NCBI GenBank assembly: GCA_021325135.1 | Contig: JAJPHT010000013.1 | Coordinates: 1 to 64,000 of the forward strand | Origin: Pseudomonadota bacterium | Lineage (GTDB): Archaea; Thermoplasmatota; SW-10-69-26; JACQPN01; JAJPHT01 | Direction: 5' to 3' | DNA length: 64,000 nucleotides | Shown here: piece by piece, positions 42,254-50,815 of the stretch | How the letters are laid out: each line of letters starts with the position of its first letter | Numbering within the stretch: position 1 is the stretch's first letter | Translations under genes and position numbers: made by a program | The notes under the pieces: model-generated | Databases searched by the model: none | What the model was told of the DNA's origin: nothing | Seen by the model: the letters and a program-made list of their open reading frames with translations, nothing else

Positions 42254-42925
42254 ATGGCCCTGAAGGACGTGAAGCCCACCCGCTCGCAGCTCATCGAGCT
42301 GAAGAAGCGCATCGTGCTCTCCAAGAAGGGCTACAAGCTCCTCAAGATGAAGCGCGACGGCCTCATCATGGAGTTCTTCAAGATGCTGGAGGACGCGAAG
42401 AAGATCCGCGCCTCGGTGGGCGAGAACTACGCCAAGGGCCAGCAGGCCGTCCACATCGCGGAGGCCGTCGAGGGCGCGCTCCCCATCAAGTCGGCCGCGC
42501 AGGCGGTCGTCAAGAGCCCGACCATCACCTCGTCCAAGAAGAACGTCATGGGCGTCGTCGTGCCCTCCATCCAGGGCCAGCAGATCCGCACGCCGCTCCT
42601 GGAGCGCGGCTACGGCCTCATCGGCACGAGCCCCCGCATCGACGAGGCCGCGAACCGCTACGAGGCGCTCGTGGAGACCATCGTCAAGGCCGCCGAGATC
42701 GAGACCTCCATGAAGAAGATGCTCGACGAGATCGAGAAGACCAAGCGCCGCGTCAACGCGCTGGAGTTCAAGGTCATCCCCGAGCTGGAGCAGGCGCGCG
42801 ACTTCATCCGCCTGCGCCTGGAGGAGATGGAGCGCGAGAACGTGTTCCGCCTCAAGAAGATCAAGGGCAAGGCCGAGGCGGCCGAGGCGGAAGCCCAGGC
42901 CGCGAAGGGCGCCGCGGCCGTCTGA
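42254..42925 (+). CDS. atpD: A-type ATP synthase subunit D
   Basis: Central-stalk subunit of the archaeal A1Ao ATP synthase, coupling rotation of the membrane ring to ATP synthesis. 223 residues; the start VKPTRSQLIELKKRIVLSKK and GYKLLKMKRDGLIMEFFKML are the family hallmark, then the C-terminal long helix ELEQARDFIRLRLEEMEREN and FRLKKIKGK. A Glu/Ala-rich tail is added at the end. It stands apart from other ATP synthase subunits, with its own TATA-like box. Confidence 0.96.
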   Translation: MALKDVKPTRSQLIELKKRIVLSKKGYKLLKMKRDGLIMEFFKMLEDAKKIRASVGENYAKGQQAVHIAEAVEGALPIKSAAQAVVKSPTITSSKKNVMGVVVPSIQGQQIRTPLLERGYGLIGTSPRIDEAANRYEALVETIVKAAEIETSMKKMLDEIEKTKRRVNALEFKVIPELEQARDFIRLRLEEMERENVFRLKKIKGKAEAAEAEAQAAKGAAAV

Positions 42926-42989
42926 GCCCCCTGGGCTGCTAGTAAAATTCAAGCCGCCGATCCCCGTCGACCCGTGGGGAGTCCGGTTC

Positions 42990-44237
42990 TTGAGGGCGCT
43001 TGCGGGTTTCGCGCTGGCCGTCCTGCCCCTTGTCCTCGCCGCCACGGCGCAAGCCGCCGCGCCTTCGTGCCAGGCCGAGGCGCCCGACTCGACGCTCCTC
43101 CTCTTCCGCGGCGACGCGCGCCTCTTCCTGGCCGAGTGCTCCGACGCGGAGGGCGACCTGGCCTCGGTGACGTGGTCCACGACGCTCGCTTCGGACCCGG
43201 GCGCCACGCAGCCCGCCGCCAACGCCTCGGACGCCGGGGTCTCGCGCCTCGTCGCGTTCGACGAGACGGGGAACCACACCGTCCGCGTGGAGGCGACCGA
43301 CAGGACCGGCGCCGCGAGCGCGCCCGCCGAGTGGGCCGTCGCCGTGAAGGAGCCCGCGGCCCCGGGCGTGGGCGGCGCCGCGCCCGCGTGCAGCGCGGCC
43401 GACGCGACCGACCCGACCGCCGCGCCTCTGGCCCCCGACGCCGAGGCCACGCTGCGCGTCTTGTGCCAGGACGCGGACAACGACCTCTTCCGCCTGGAGT
43501 GGCGCGTCGACCGCGGCCGGGCCCCCGAGTCCGTCTCGGACGTGGACCCGCGCGGCGTCCTGGAGACGGAGCGCCGCGTCTCGTTCCACGACAACGGCTC
43601 GTACCTCGTGGAGGCCATCGCCGTGGACCTCCAGGGGCACCGCAGCGAGCCCGTGGGCTGGACGCTGCGCGTCGGCGCCGCGGACGCGGCCGCCTCGCCC
43701 TCCCCGGCGCAGGGGGGCGTCGACTGGACCTCCGTGTTCACCGTGGTCGCGGCCGGCATCACCATCGTCGGGGGCGCCATAGTGGGCATCGTCAAGCTCT
43801 GGAGGAAGAAGGACGACGAAGGCGCCGACGAGCCGCGCGAGGTCCCCGTGCAGGGCGCGCAGATGACGATGCAGCAGCGCGTCGGGACCAACACGGGCAC
43901 CATCGTCACGGGGCACACGGTCTACGTCGGCGCGCCCGCGCCGCGCCCCGAAGGCGGCGTTCCACCCGAGGTCCACCCGCGCCTGAAGGCCCTCTACCAG
44001 GCGCTGGACGACGCGCAGGAGCCCCTGGACGCGCACGACGCGGGGCGCGAGACGCGCGAGGCGCGGGAGATCCTGCGCAACGTGCTCCAGGACCTCGCGC
44101 GCGGCGAGCGGCCCCGCGCGGAGCTTCGCGACGTGGCCGCCAACGCCATCGAGGCCGCGCTGGCCCACGAGACGTCGCCCAAGGTCCGCGCGGGGGAGGC
44201 GGCGCTCCGCCTCGCCGTGGCGCGGCTGCGCGAGTGA
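42990..44237 (+). CDS. Secreted two-Ig-domain protein with membrane helix and cytoplasmic helix bundle
   Basis: A 415-residue protein. Signal peptide 1-21 (TTG start), then two PKD/cadherin-like domains at about 25-120 and 130-230, each with cysteines and D-x-E/D-GD-type loops (SDAEGDLASV, QDADNDLFRL). A membrane helix is at about 245-270 (VFTVVAAGITIVGGAIVGIV), followed by KLWRKKDDEG. The cytoplasmic part ends in a helical domain of about 85 residues. The topology suggests an outside-to-inside sensor or adhesion receptor; this is inference. Confidence 0.75.
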   Translation: MRALAGFALAVLPLVLAATAQAAAPSCQAEAPDSTLLLFRGDARLFLAECSDAEGDLASVTWSTTLASDPGATQPAANASDAGVSRLVAFDETGNHTVRVEATDRTGAASAPAEWAVAVKEPAAPGVGGAAPACSAADATDPTAAPLAPDAEATLRVLCQDADNDLFRLEWRVDRGRAPESVSDVDPRGVLETERRVSFHDNGSYLVEAIAVDLQGHRSEPVGWTLRVGAADAAASPSPAQGGVDWTSVFTVVAAGITIVGGAIVGIVKLWRKKDDEGADEPREVPVQGAQMTMQQRVGTNTGTIVTGHTVYVGAPAPRPEGGVPPEVHPRLKALYQALDDAQEPLDAHDAGRETREAREILRNVLQDLARGERPRAELRDVAANAIEAALAHETSPKVRAGEAALRLAVARLRE

Positions 44238-44240
44238 GCC

Positions 44241-44642
44241 TCAGGGTCCGCTGAACCACGCGCGGACCTCGGGGCGCAGGAGATACCACACGAGGATCGC
44301 GACGACGAGCACGCCCGCGACGCCGCCCGCGTCGCGCCGCGCCACCCGCGCGATGTCGCCCGCCGCGCTCACGGCCACGAGGAAGAGGGCCGCGACCCAC
44401 GCCCACGGCCGCTTGCGCAGCAGGCCCCAGCCCGTCGCGGCCAGCAGCGCGGCGAACGCCAGGAGGGCCGCGCCCAGGAGCGGGCCCGCCGGAAGGAAGG
44501 GCACCGGCAGCGCGGGGGCGATGGCCTGCGAGGCGCCCGAGACGGCCAGGGCGACCACCCCCAAGAGACCGAACGCCAGCGCCACCACGAAGCCCAGGTA
44601 GGCCAGGATGGTCACCCCCATGGGGGCCTTGGGGCCGCGCAT
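44241..44642 (-). CDS. Four-helix membrane protein
   Basis: A 133-residue protein with four membrane helices (about 8-33, 50-73, 79-98, 106-122) and short loops. The end VWYLLRPEVRAWFSG is typical of a widespread family of small archaeal membrane proteins without known function. Convergent with the Ig-domain protein. Confidence 0.7.
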   Translation of the reverse strand: MRGPKAPMGVTILAYLGFVVALAFGLLGVVALAVSGASQAIAPALPVPFLPAGPLLGAALLAFAALLAATGWGLLRKRPWAWVAALFLVAVSAAGDIARVARRDAGGVAGVLVVAILVWYLLRPEVRAWFSGP

Positions 44643-44733
44643 CGACGGACGACCCCCCGCCCGGCCGTCAACCTGTCGAAGAGGTTGCAGGAAAGGTTGA
44701 TTTCCCCTCCCTCATCCTGCGGTCGCGTTGCCG

Positions 44734-45309
44734 ATGGACGCCCCCCGCTCTCCCCCCCGGTGGCCCATGGCGATGCTGGGCCTCTTCGCCCTGGTCGCCG
44801 TCGTGAGCCTCGTCCAGGGGATGGTCGACGTCGTCATCCCCACCATCCACCAGGAGCCCCCCTTCCAGCTCCTCTTCCGCGAGAGCGAGCGGTATGGGCC
44901 CCTCTTCTTCGGCGCCTACATCTTCGTCCACAACATGGGCCTCGCCACGCTGGTGCCGGGCTTCGGCTTCGTCGCCGCGCGCCTGGAGAAGAAGCCGAAG
45001 AACCGCACGTGGATCGCCATCCTCCTCGTGGGCGCGGTGATCGCGGCCCTCGCAGTGGCGGCGCTCTACATCGCGCGCACGCCGGACCGCTTCAGGCTCG
45101 CCGTCTCCATCCCCCTCTTCCTGGGCGAGTCGGTGAGCGTCTTGGCCCTGGGCGTCACCGCCGCGCTGGAGCTTCGCGGCTTCGTCCCCACGCGCAAGCT
45201 GGGCTGGAGCCTCGTCAAGCCCTTCCGCACCCTGGCCCTCCCGGCCCTCGTGAGCGCCGCCCTCCTCGTGGTCCTGGCCGTCGTGGAGACGCGGGCCGTC
45301 ATGGGATAG
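44734..45309 (+). CDS. Multi-pass membrane protein, SpoIIM-like
   Basis: A 191-residue protein with about five membrane helices. FFGAYIFVHNMGLATLVPGF and LFLGESVSVLALGVTAALEL loosely resemble stage II sporulation protein M-type proteins, which in archaea have unknown roles. ATG at 44734, with TTG 44728 possible. The family call is tentative. Confidence 0.6.
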   Translation: MDAPRSPPRWPMAMLGLFALVAVVSLVQGMVDVVIPTIHQEPPFQLLFRESERYGPLFFGAYIFVHNMGLATLVPGFGFVAARLEKKPKNRTWIAILLVGAVIAALAVAALYIARTPDRFRLAVSIPLFLGESVSVLALGVTAALELRGFVPTRKLGWSLVKPFRTLALPALVSAALLVVLAVVETRAVMG

Positions 45310-45380
45310 GCTCCGACGGGTCCGAAGGGGCCGTTCACCTTCGCCGGTTGGAACGGAGATGCTTTTGTCCCATGACGATC

Positions 45381-45398
45381 CATGGTGATTGAACCATG
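45381..45398. promoter_or_regulatory. Palindrome at the hydrolase start
   Basis: CATGGT-N6-ACCATG is a perfect 6-bp inverted repeat that includes the ATG of the hydrolase gene, with a second CATGACG copy 10 bp upstream. It could be an operator or a start-codon hairpin. Confidence 0.4.
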
Positions 45399-46343
45399 AC
45401 GGAATGGACCGCCTGGCAAGACACCAAGGCGCTGACCTTCCTGCACGCCCGCGTGCGCCACCTGCTGGCCAGGCAGGGGGTCGAGGACGGCCACGTGGAG
45501 CATCGCGGCTCCCCCGTCCACTACTACGCCGCCGGTCCCCGGGAGGCTGCCCGCACCGTCGTCCTCCTCCACGGCCTGGGGGACTCCGCCAACTCCTGGT
45601 TCCGCACCCTCCCCCTTCTCGCCTGGCGCGGCGACCGCGTCGTGGCCATCGACCTCGCAGGGCACGGCTACACGCCCGCCCCCGACGAGCGCGGCTACCT
45701 CTCCATCCGCGAGAACGCGGACCTCGTGCGCCACGTCGTCAAGGAGACGCGCGCCGGGGACGACCTCGCCCTGGTGGGCCACAGCCTGGGCGGCTGGGTC
45801 GCGACGCGCGCGCACCTCTCGGGCCTCGACGCCTCGCGCCTCGTCCTCGTGGAGGCCGCGGGCCTCTTGCACGAAGGCATGTGGGACATGATCGAGATGC
45901 TGCGCATCGAGAAGGAGGAGGACGTGCGCCGCTTCTTCAAGACGGTCACGCACCGCACGCCCTTCGCCCTGGGCATCCTCTCGCGCGAGGTCGCGGGCAT
46001 GTTCCGCAGCCCCGCCGTCGTGAACTTCATCGGCGCCGACAACCGCGACGACGTGATCTTCGACGAGGAGCTCGCCAACGTCCGCGCGAAGACCACCATC
46101 CTCTGGGGCGAGAACGACGGCCTCATCCCGCCCATCATGGCGCACCGCTGGCGCGCCGGCATCCCCGACTCCACGCTGCGCTGGATCCCCCGCTGCGGCC
46201 ACGCGCCCGCCTTCGAGCGCCCCGTCCTCTTCGAGAGGCTCCTGGAGGAGGCCTTGGGCCACCCGCCCCTGAGCGACGCCGTGCGCGCCCGCGTCGCGGC
46301 GCACTTCCCCGACTGGATCGGGCGGCGCATCGCCAAGGCGTGA
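45396..46343 (+). CDS. Alpha/beta hydrolase
   Basis: A 315-residue serine hydrolase. VVLLHGLGDSANSW forms the oxyanion loop near 55-68, the nucleophile is in VGHSLGGW near 127-134, the acid is in LWGENDGLIPP near 238-248 and the histidine is in PRCGHAPAFERP near 262-273. The cap has EMLRIEKEEDVRRFFKTV. Esterase, lipase or haloalkane-dehalogenase-like activity; substrate unknown. Confidence 0.88.
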   Translation: MTEWTAWQDTKALTFLHARVRHLLARQGVEDGHVEHRGSPVHYYAAGPREAARTVVLLHGLGDSANSWFRTLPLLAWRGDRVVAIDLAGHGYTPAPDERGYLSIRENADLVRHVVKETRAGDDLALVGHSLGGWVATRAHLSGLDASRLVLVEAAGLLHEGMWDMIEMLRIEKEEDVRRFFKTVTHRTPFALGILSREVAGMFRSPAVVNFIGADNRDDVIFDEELANVRAKTTILWGENDGLIPPIMAHRWRAGIPDSTLRWIPRCGHAPAFERPVLFERLLEEALGHPPLSDAVRARVAAHFPDWIGRRIAKA

Positions 46344-46394
46344 CCCCCTGAAGGGTTCAAGACCCCCAGCACCCGTCGCCGCTGCGATCCCCCG

Positions 46395-47777
46395 ATGTCC
46401 CTGACGCTGTCGCGCCGCGTCCTCGCGCACCTCGCCGCCCACCCCGTGGAGGAGGGCGCCGCCAGCGTGCCCCGCGAGATCACCCAGGAGGGCATCGCCG
46501 AGGCGCTGGACGCGCAGGTCGCGCACGTCTCCCGCGCGCTGAAGTCCCTCGTGGGGGAAGGGCTCGTCCACGCCTACCTCGCGCACCCCAAGGGGGGCAA
46601 GCGCCGCAGCCGCGCGCACGTGCTCACCGACTCGGGCCGCAAGGTCGCCGCCACGCTGCCCCGCGAGCCGCGCGCCACCGTGACGCGCGCCGCGCCCGCG
46701 GCGCCCCCCGCGCCCGCCCGCGTGCCCGCGGGCCGCGAGCGCGCCTTCGCCGATCTCGTCGCGCTCTACGACTCGTCCCTCAAGGAGGGCCCGCGCATCG
46801 CGCTCCTGGAAGGGGGCGCCGGCACGGGGAAGACGCGCCTCCTGGCCGCCTTCGGCGCGGAGGTCGCCAAGCGCGGCGCGCGCGTCCTCTCGGGCGCGTC
46901 GGTCCCCGTGGGCGGCGAGCAGTGGCTGGGCCCCCTCGCGCAGGCCCTCGCCCCCCTGGGCCTCGAAGCGCGGCAGCGCGCCCGCGCCGCCGGCACGCCG
47001 CGCGAGCGCGCGCTGGAGGCCGCGCGCGACACGATCCTCGCCGGCTCCGCCGCCGCGCCCCTGGTCGTCGTGCTGGACGACGTGCACCACGCGGGCCCCA
47101 GCGCGGTCGAGTTCCTCCACGGCCTCTTCCTCGCGCTCCCGCAGGGCACGCGCGTCCTCGTCGTCGCCGCGTTCCGCCGCGAGGAGGCGTGGGAGCTCCC
47201 CAACGGCCCGCTCTACACCGCGCTCATGCCGCTGCGCGACCTGCCCCGCGCGAAGCTCGTGACGCTCCCGCCCCTGGACCGCGCCGGCGTCGCGGCGCTC
47301 CTCGCCGACGCGGGCGTCCACGTCCTGGGCGACACGAAGCTGCCCGACGACCTCGTCGAGCGCGTCTGGCGCGAGAGCGGCGGCAACACGCACTACGCGC
47401 TGGCCATGGGCGCGGAGCTGGCCGACGGCGTCGACGAGGAGGACTTCTTCCCCGCCAGCGTGCGCAACGCCGCGCGCGAGCGCTTCGCCTCGCTCTCCCC
47501 CGACCAGCTCGCAGTGCTCCAGCTCGCGGCCGTCGCGGGCGCCGAATTCTCCTACGCCGTGCTGGCCCGCGCCTACGACGGCCCCGAGGAGCGCCTCGTT
47601 GAGGTGCTCGACCACCTGCTGGACAAGCTCCTCCTGGAGGAGGCCGCGGGCGAGCCCGGACGCGACCTCGTCCTGCGCTTCGAGCACCCCAAGGTGCGCG
47701 AGACGGTCCTGGCCGACCTGACCGCGACGCGGCGCCGATGGCTCGAAGGGCGCGTCGCGGCGGGGCACGCGGGCTGA
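46395..47777 (+). CDS. HTH plus AAA/STAND-type ATPase regulator
   Basis: A 460-residue protein. The N-terminal 85 residues are a MarR-like winged helix (AEALDAQVAHVSRALKSLVG, then YLAHPKGGKRRSRAHVLTDS). After an Ala/Pro linker comes an AAA_16-type ATPase with Walker A GGAGTGKT at 140-147 and Walker B VVVLDDVHHAG near 222-232, followed by a helical lid. This is the layout of ATP-gated STAND transcription regulators, often followed by TPR repeats, which are absent here. Likely a signal-dependent transcription factor. Stands alone. Confidence 0.8.
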   Translation: MSLTLSRRVLAHLAAHPVEEGAASVPREITQEGIAEALDAQVAHVSRALKSLVGEGLVHAYLAHPKGGKRRSRAHVLTDSGRKVAATLPREPRATVTRAAPAAPPAPARVPAGRERAFADLVALYDSSLKEGPRIALLEGGAGTGKTRLLAAFGAEVAKRGARVLSGASVPVGGEQWLGPLAQALAPLGLEARQRARAAGTPRERALEAARDTILAGSAAAPLVVVLDDVHHAGPSAVEFLHGLFLALPQGTRVLVVAAFRREEAWELPNGPLYTALMPLRDLPRAKLVTLPPLDRAGVAALLADAGVHVLGDTKLPDDLVERVWRESGGNTHYALAMGAELADGVDEEDFFPASVRNAARERFASLSPDQLAVLQLAAVAGAEFSYAVLARAYDGPEERLVEVLDHLLDKLLLEEAAGEPGRDLVLRFEHPKVRETVLADLTATRRRWLEGRVAAGHAG

Positions 47778-47844
47778 TGGGGTTTCGGGAGGGCTCTGCG
47801 AGCCCGCCGCCGCAACAACCACCCTGGATTTGTCCTCCCGAACT

Positions 47845-47889
47845 GTTATAGCGAAGCTCTTCTTTGTAACTTCGAGGATGTTATCCTCG
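47845..47889 (+). promoter_or_regulatory. Promoter and leader palindrome of a low-GC secreted gene pair
   Basis: GTTATA (47845-47850) is a TATA candidate. Between it and the ATG lies CGAGGAT-GTT-ATCCTCG (47873-47889), a perfect 7-bp inverted repeat. Either an operator or a leader hairpin is possible. Confidence 0.45.
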
Positions 47890-47893
47890 GGTC

Positions 47894-48736
47894 ATGACCA
47901 TGAGGTGGACACGACCAGCGGCATGCCTTGTCACGCTTCTGCTTGTCTCGCTCCCGCTGACGACGGCGGCATTCCCGCACAACCTCCCGCCGGGCTGTGA
48001 AGAGGCCATTCGCTCGGCGCATGAGAGAATCGCCTCCGAGAAGAACACAATCTCACTTGCGGACGCCGTCACGCTTGTCCAAGCCTCTGGCTCGATTTGC
48101 GGGTTCGATCTCACCGGAGCCCAGCCCACGACGACGGATGCCTTTGCGCTCTGGGCTCTGCTGGACAGCCTCAACGGCGGATATCAGGACGGCGCGATCC
48201 CCTCGCCGAATCTCCCACACGCAGGCGGAATGGGACGCCTGCCCGGCGGTTTGGGCGTTCCGTCTCTGGAGTCTGCGGAAACAACCCCTTGCGGCCTGCC
48301 AGGAAGCGGCCCGGGGACGCTTGACGCCAAGGTCCTGGGGATCGACCTCGGCTCACAGGGCGCTGCCGGGACGTGGAAGACGACGACCGACAAGACCAAG
48401 GAGGTCAGCGGATCGGGAGGGGATTTCAGCGGCGTCGAGGCCGACGGCACCGGCACGGCCACGCTGGCGATCGTTCCCCTCCCCACCACAGGGAACACGA
48501 ACATCTGGTGCACGAACGTGACCGTGACGGAAACCGTGGGGGAGAAGTGCAGGTTCGTTTTCAACCCCGTCCCTCCTGATTTCAGCATGGGGGAGGAATG
48601 CGACGTGATTACAAGGACGGACGCCCACCTGGAACCGCTGGGAGCGGACGCGCACCAAGAGAGCATCCTGAAGCTCGTGACGCTGGACCACGAGTACACC
48701 TACCAGGCGCCCCCGTCCAGCGTCAACGACGCCTGA
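47894..48736 (+). CDS. Secreted protein of unknown function, low-GC
   Basis: A 280-residue exported protein with signal peptide MTMRWTRPAACLVTLLLVSL to TTAAF. The mature part has six or so cysteines, N-x-S/T sites and a beta-rich C-terminal half. No family is recognised. Codon use is clearly AT-richer than its neighbours (many AAA, AAT, TTC-to-TTT choices), so the gene may be recently acquired. It is followed 50 bp later by a lipoprotein of the same character. Confidence 0.65.
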   Translation: MTMRWTRPAACLVTLLLVSLPLTTAAFPHNLPPGCEEAIRSAHERIASEKNTISLADAVTLVQASGSICGFDLTGAQPTTTDAFALWALLDSLNGGYQDGAIPSPNLPHAGGMGRLPGGLGVPSLESAETTPCGLPGSGPGTLDAKVLGIDLGSQGAAGTWKTTTDKTKEVSGSGGDFSGVEADGTGTATLAIVPLPTTGNTNIWCTNVTVTETVGEKCRFVFNPVPPDFSMGEECDVITRTDAHLEPLGADAHQESILKLVTLDHEYTYQAPPSSVNDA

Positions 48737-48786
48737 AGAAGACAGGTGCCGGAAACTTCAATAATCCCCCGAAGAGGTGACGCGCG

Positions 48787-49707
48787 ATGAAGAGGGAAGC
48801 GGCGGCCCTCCTCCTTGTGGCCGCCCTGCTTACGGGCTGCGTCGAGCAGAACCCCCCCTCAAGCCAGAGGACAGTCTCTTCGGGGAACGTCGTCTTCTCA
48901 GTCCCTTTTGACTTTCAGCCCACGACCTCCAGCGGGTATGCGGTCTTCTCCATCGAGTCGACCCAAAACGCGAGCTTCTTCCTCGAGCATCGGTACGAGT
49001 GGGACACGAACAGGGATGATCCGCTCGAGATCATCTCCGTTGATGCGGACGGCAAGGTCACGAGCCCTGGCACCCTGAGAACCGAATACGCGGATGCTGG
49101 CATGGATTGGGACAACGCCAGTTCAACCCCCATCGAGATCAATGCTGGGCCCGTGGACCAGCACCGCGGTGGCGCCTCAGGCGGCATCGTGCAAGCAAAC
49201 GGCGCGGATTTTACGTATTCTTCCACAAAAAGCAGGCTGTTGCTTGTCATGTGGGCAAACGTCGCCAAGCCCCCCATGATCAGCACAATGTGGCTGGAGG
49301 GGACACGCGTTACAACCGTGGCTGTGGGCGATAGCGTTGTTTCCACGTCTCTGGAAAACATGTCAAGAGGCACGGTTGGCGTCACAAGCCCGCTCGTCAA
49401 TGAGGCGTCTGAGCGGGGGATTTCATTTGGCGCCCCCAACGCTCCGCAATTTGTCGTCGTCAAGGTTCACCGAACCTACGGAGTTGGGACCGCGCTCCTC
49501 TCGGACGGAAAGGTTGCACGTCAATTTGACGTTGGCCGGACCACGGGCGCCGGGGCAACGCGATATTCCATGACCACAGAAGGGACGACAAGCGTGACTC
49601 TCAATGCGACCGGGTTGGACGCCCTCCGGGTGCATGTCATGGCAATGCCCACGGCCGGCGTCAGCCTCCCGCCACACCTGTTTGCGGCCGTCGATGAAGA
49701 CGCATAG
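48787..49707 (+). CDS. Lipoprotein of unknown function, low-GC
   Basis: A 306-residue lipoprotein: MKREAAALLLVAALLTGC, the lipid cysteine being residue 18, then a Thr/Ser-rich linker and beta-sandwich-like sequence. A ribosome-site-like GAAGAGG lies 13 bp before the ATG. AT-rich codons mark it as part of the same unusual segment as the previous gene, with which it is probably cotranscribed. Nothing in it identifies a function. Confidence 0.7.
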   Translation: MKREAAALLLVAALLTGCVEQNPPSSQRTVSSGNVVFSVPFDFQPTTSSGYAVFSIESTQNASFFLEHRYEWDTNRDDPLEIISVDADGKVTSPGTLRTEYADAGMDWDNASSTPIEINAGPVDQHRGGASGGIVQANGADFTYSSTKSRLLLVMWANVAKPPMISTMWLEGTRVTTVAVGDSVVSTSLENMSRGTVGVTSPLVNEASERGISFGAPNAPQFVVVKVHRTYGVGTALLSDGKVARQFDVGRTTGAGATRYSMTTEGTTSVTLNATGLDALRVHVMAMPTAGVSLPPHLFAAVDEDA

Positions 49708-49838
49708 ACGACGCAGACTGGAGAAGCGATCGCACCCTTTCATCCCCAGCTTCCCTCCTCTCACGTCCGGGGCGGACGGCAGACGGCTTATGGGTGAATG
49801 CGGGAAAGGGCCAAGAGGGGCCCCCTTCTTCCGCCCTT

Positions 49839-50603
49839 GTGGCCCCGCGCCGCTGGCTCCTCCTGAGCCTCGCCATCCTCTCCCTCGTCCTCCTCGTCAT
49901 CGGGGGCGTCGTCCTCGCCTACTCCGTGCCCGTCACGGACGCCATGGCGCAGGGCGCGCGCCTGCCCGGCGACGCGGAGCCCACCCCGGGCGAGCGGGCC
50001 GTGGCGCTGCCCATCCAGGACCCCGCGCACGTCGCCAACCTCACGAGCGGCGGCGGGGATCCCATCACGGGCCGCGCGGGCGCGCTCCTCGTGGTGGCCG
50101 ACCCGGGCTTCAGCTTCCCCGCGGGCGCGGGCAACGTGACCGTCGTGCGCGCGCTGGCCTACGTCCAGCCGGGGGCCAACGGCAGCTACGCGCAGGACAG
50201 CCTGGCGCTGGGCAACCTCACGCGCGTCGAGAACGGCACGCTCGTCACGTACAACGCCACGGTGGAGGTCAACGCCCTCGCGCTGGGGAAGACGGGCTTC
50301 CTCGTGAAGGCCGACGCCGACTCCACGATCCGCTTCGTGGACGACTCGCGCGTCGTGGGCCAGCTCCAGGGGTACGTCGACTCGACGTCCGCGTACTGGT
50401 TCCTCATCGCGGGCGCCCTGGGCTTCGTGCTGCCCCTGACCTACCTCATCCTCACGCACCGCGGCGCGGGCAAGCGCGGCCTCCCCGGCGGCCTGCCCGG
50501 CGTCACCGGCGTCTGCCCCGAGTGCCGCTCGCCGGTGCCCGCGGGGGCGGAGTTCTGCACGCGCTGCGGCGCCTGGATCACCCACAAGGAGGGAAACCCG
50601 TGA
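49839..50603 (+). CDS. Membrane protein with extracellular domain and C-terminal zinc ribbon
   Basis: A 254-residue protein. Helix 1 is near 5-28, an extracellular beta domain with several N-x-S/T sites spans about 35-180, helix 2 is near 190-212, and the cytoplasmic tail ends in a double-CxxC zinc ribbon (GVCPECRSPVPAGAEFCTRCG). GTG at 49839 is chosen from a TATA-like GCTTATG at 49786. Its TGA overlaps the next start (GTGA). Zinc ribbons on membrane proteins often serve as sensors. Confidence 0.7.
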   Translation: MAPRRWLLLSLAILSLVLLVIGGVVLAYSVPVTDAMAQGARLPGDAEPTPGERAVALPIQDPAHVANLTSGGGDPITGRAGALLVVADPGFSFPAGAGNVTVVRALAYVQPGANGSYAQDSLALGNLTRVENGTLVTYNATVEVNALALGKTGFLVKADADSTIRFVDDSRVVGQLQGYVDSTSAYWFLIAGALGFVLPLTYLILTHRGAGKRGLPGGLPGVTGVCPECRSPVPAGAEFCTRCGAWITHKEGNP

Positions 50604-50764
50604 GCCACGAGGTCACCTGCGCGGTGTGCGGCACCGCGTTCGAGGAGGAGGGCGCGGTCGAGCTTGGCGCGCTGCGCGTCGCGAGGAAGGGGCGCATCTT
50701 CTGGTTCTGCTCGCCCCCGTGCGAGAAGGAGTTCCAGCGCGACCCCGAGGCCTACGGCGGCTGA
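50600..50764 (+). CDS. 54-residue YHS/TRASH-like metal-binding protein
   Basis: CAVCGTAF and FWFCSPPCEKEFQRDPEAY form the Cys pattern of YHS/TRASH domains, which bind soft metals. It is coupled to the zinc-ribbon membrane protein by a GTGA overlap and may be its cytoplasmic partner. Confidence 0.75.
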   Translation: MSHEVTCAVCGTAFEEEGAVELGALRVARKGRIFWFCSPPCEKEFQRDPEAYGG

Positions 50765-50815
50765 GTTCAACGATCGGACCGCGCTGAAGATGACCCCCGC
50801 GGCCGAGCCCGCCGC

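Noticed and set aside
45066..47822. A 918-codon minus-strand frame covering the hydrolase and HTH-ATPase
   Set aside because: No domains, Arg/Gly/Glu-rich shadow composition; plus-strand genes have clear catalytic motifs.
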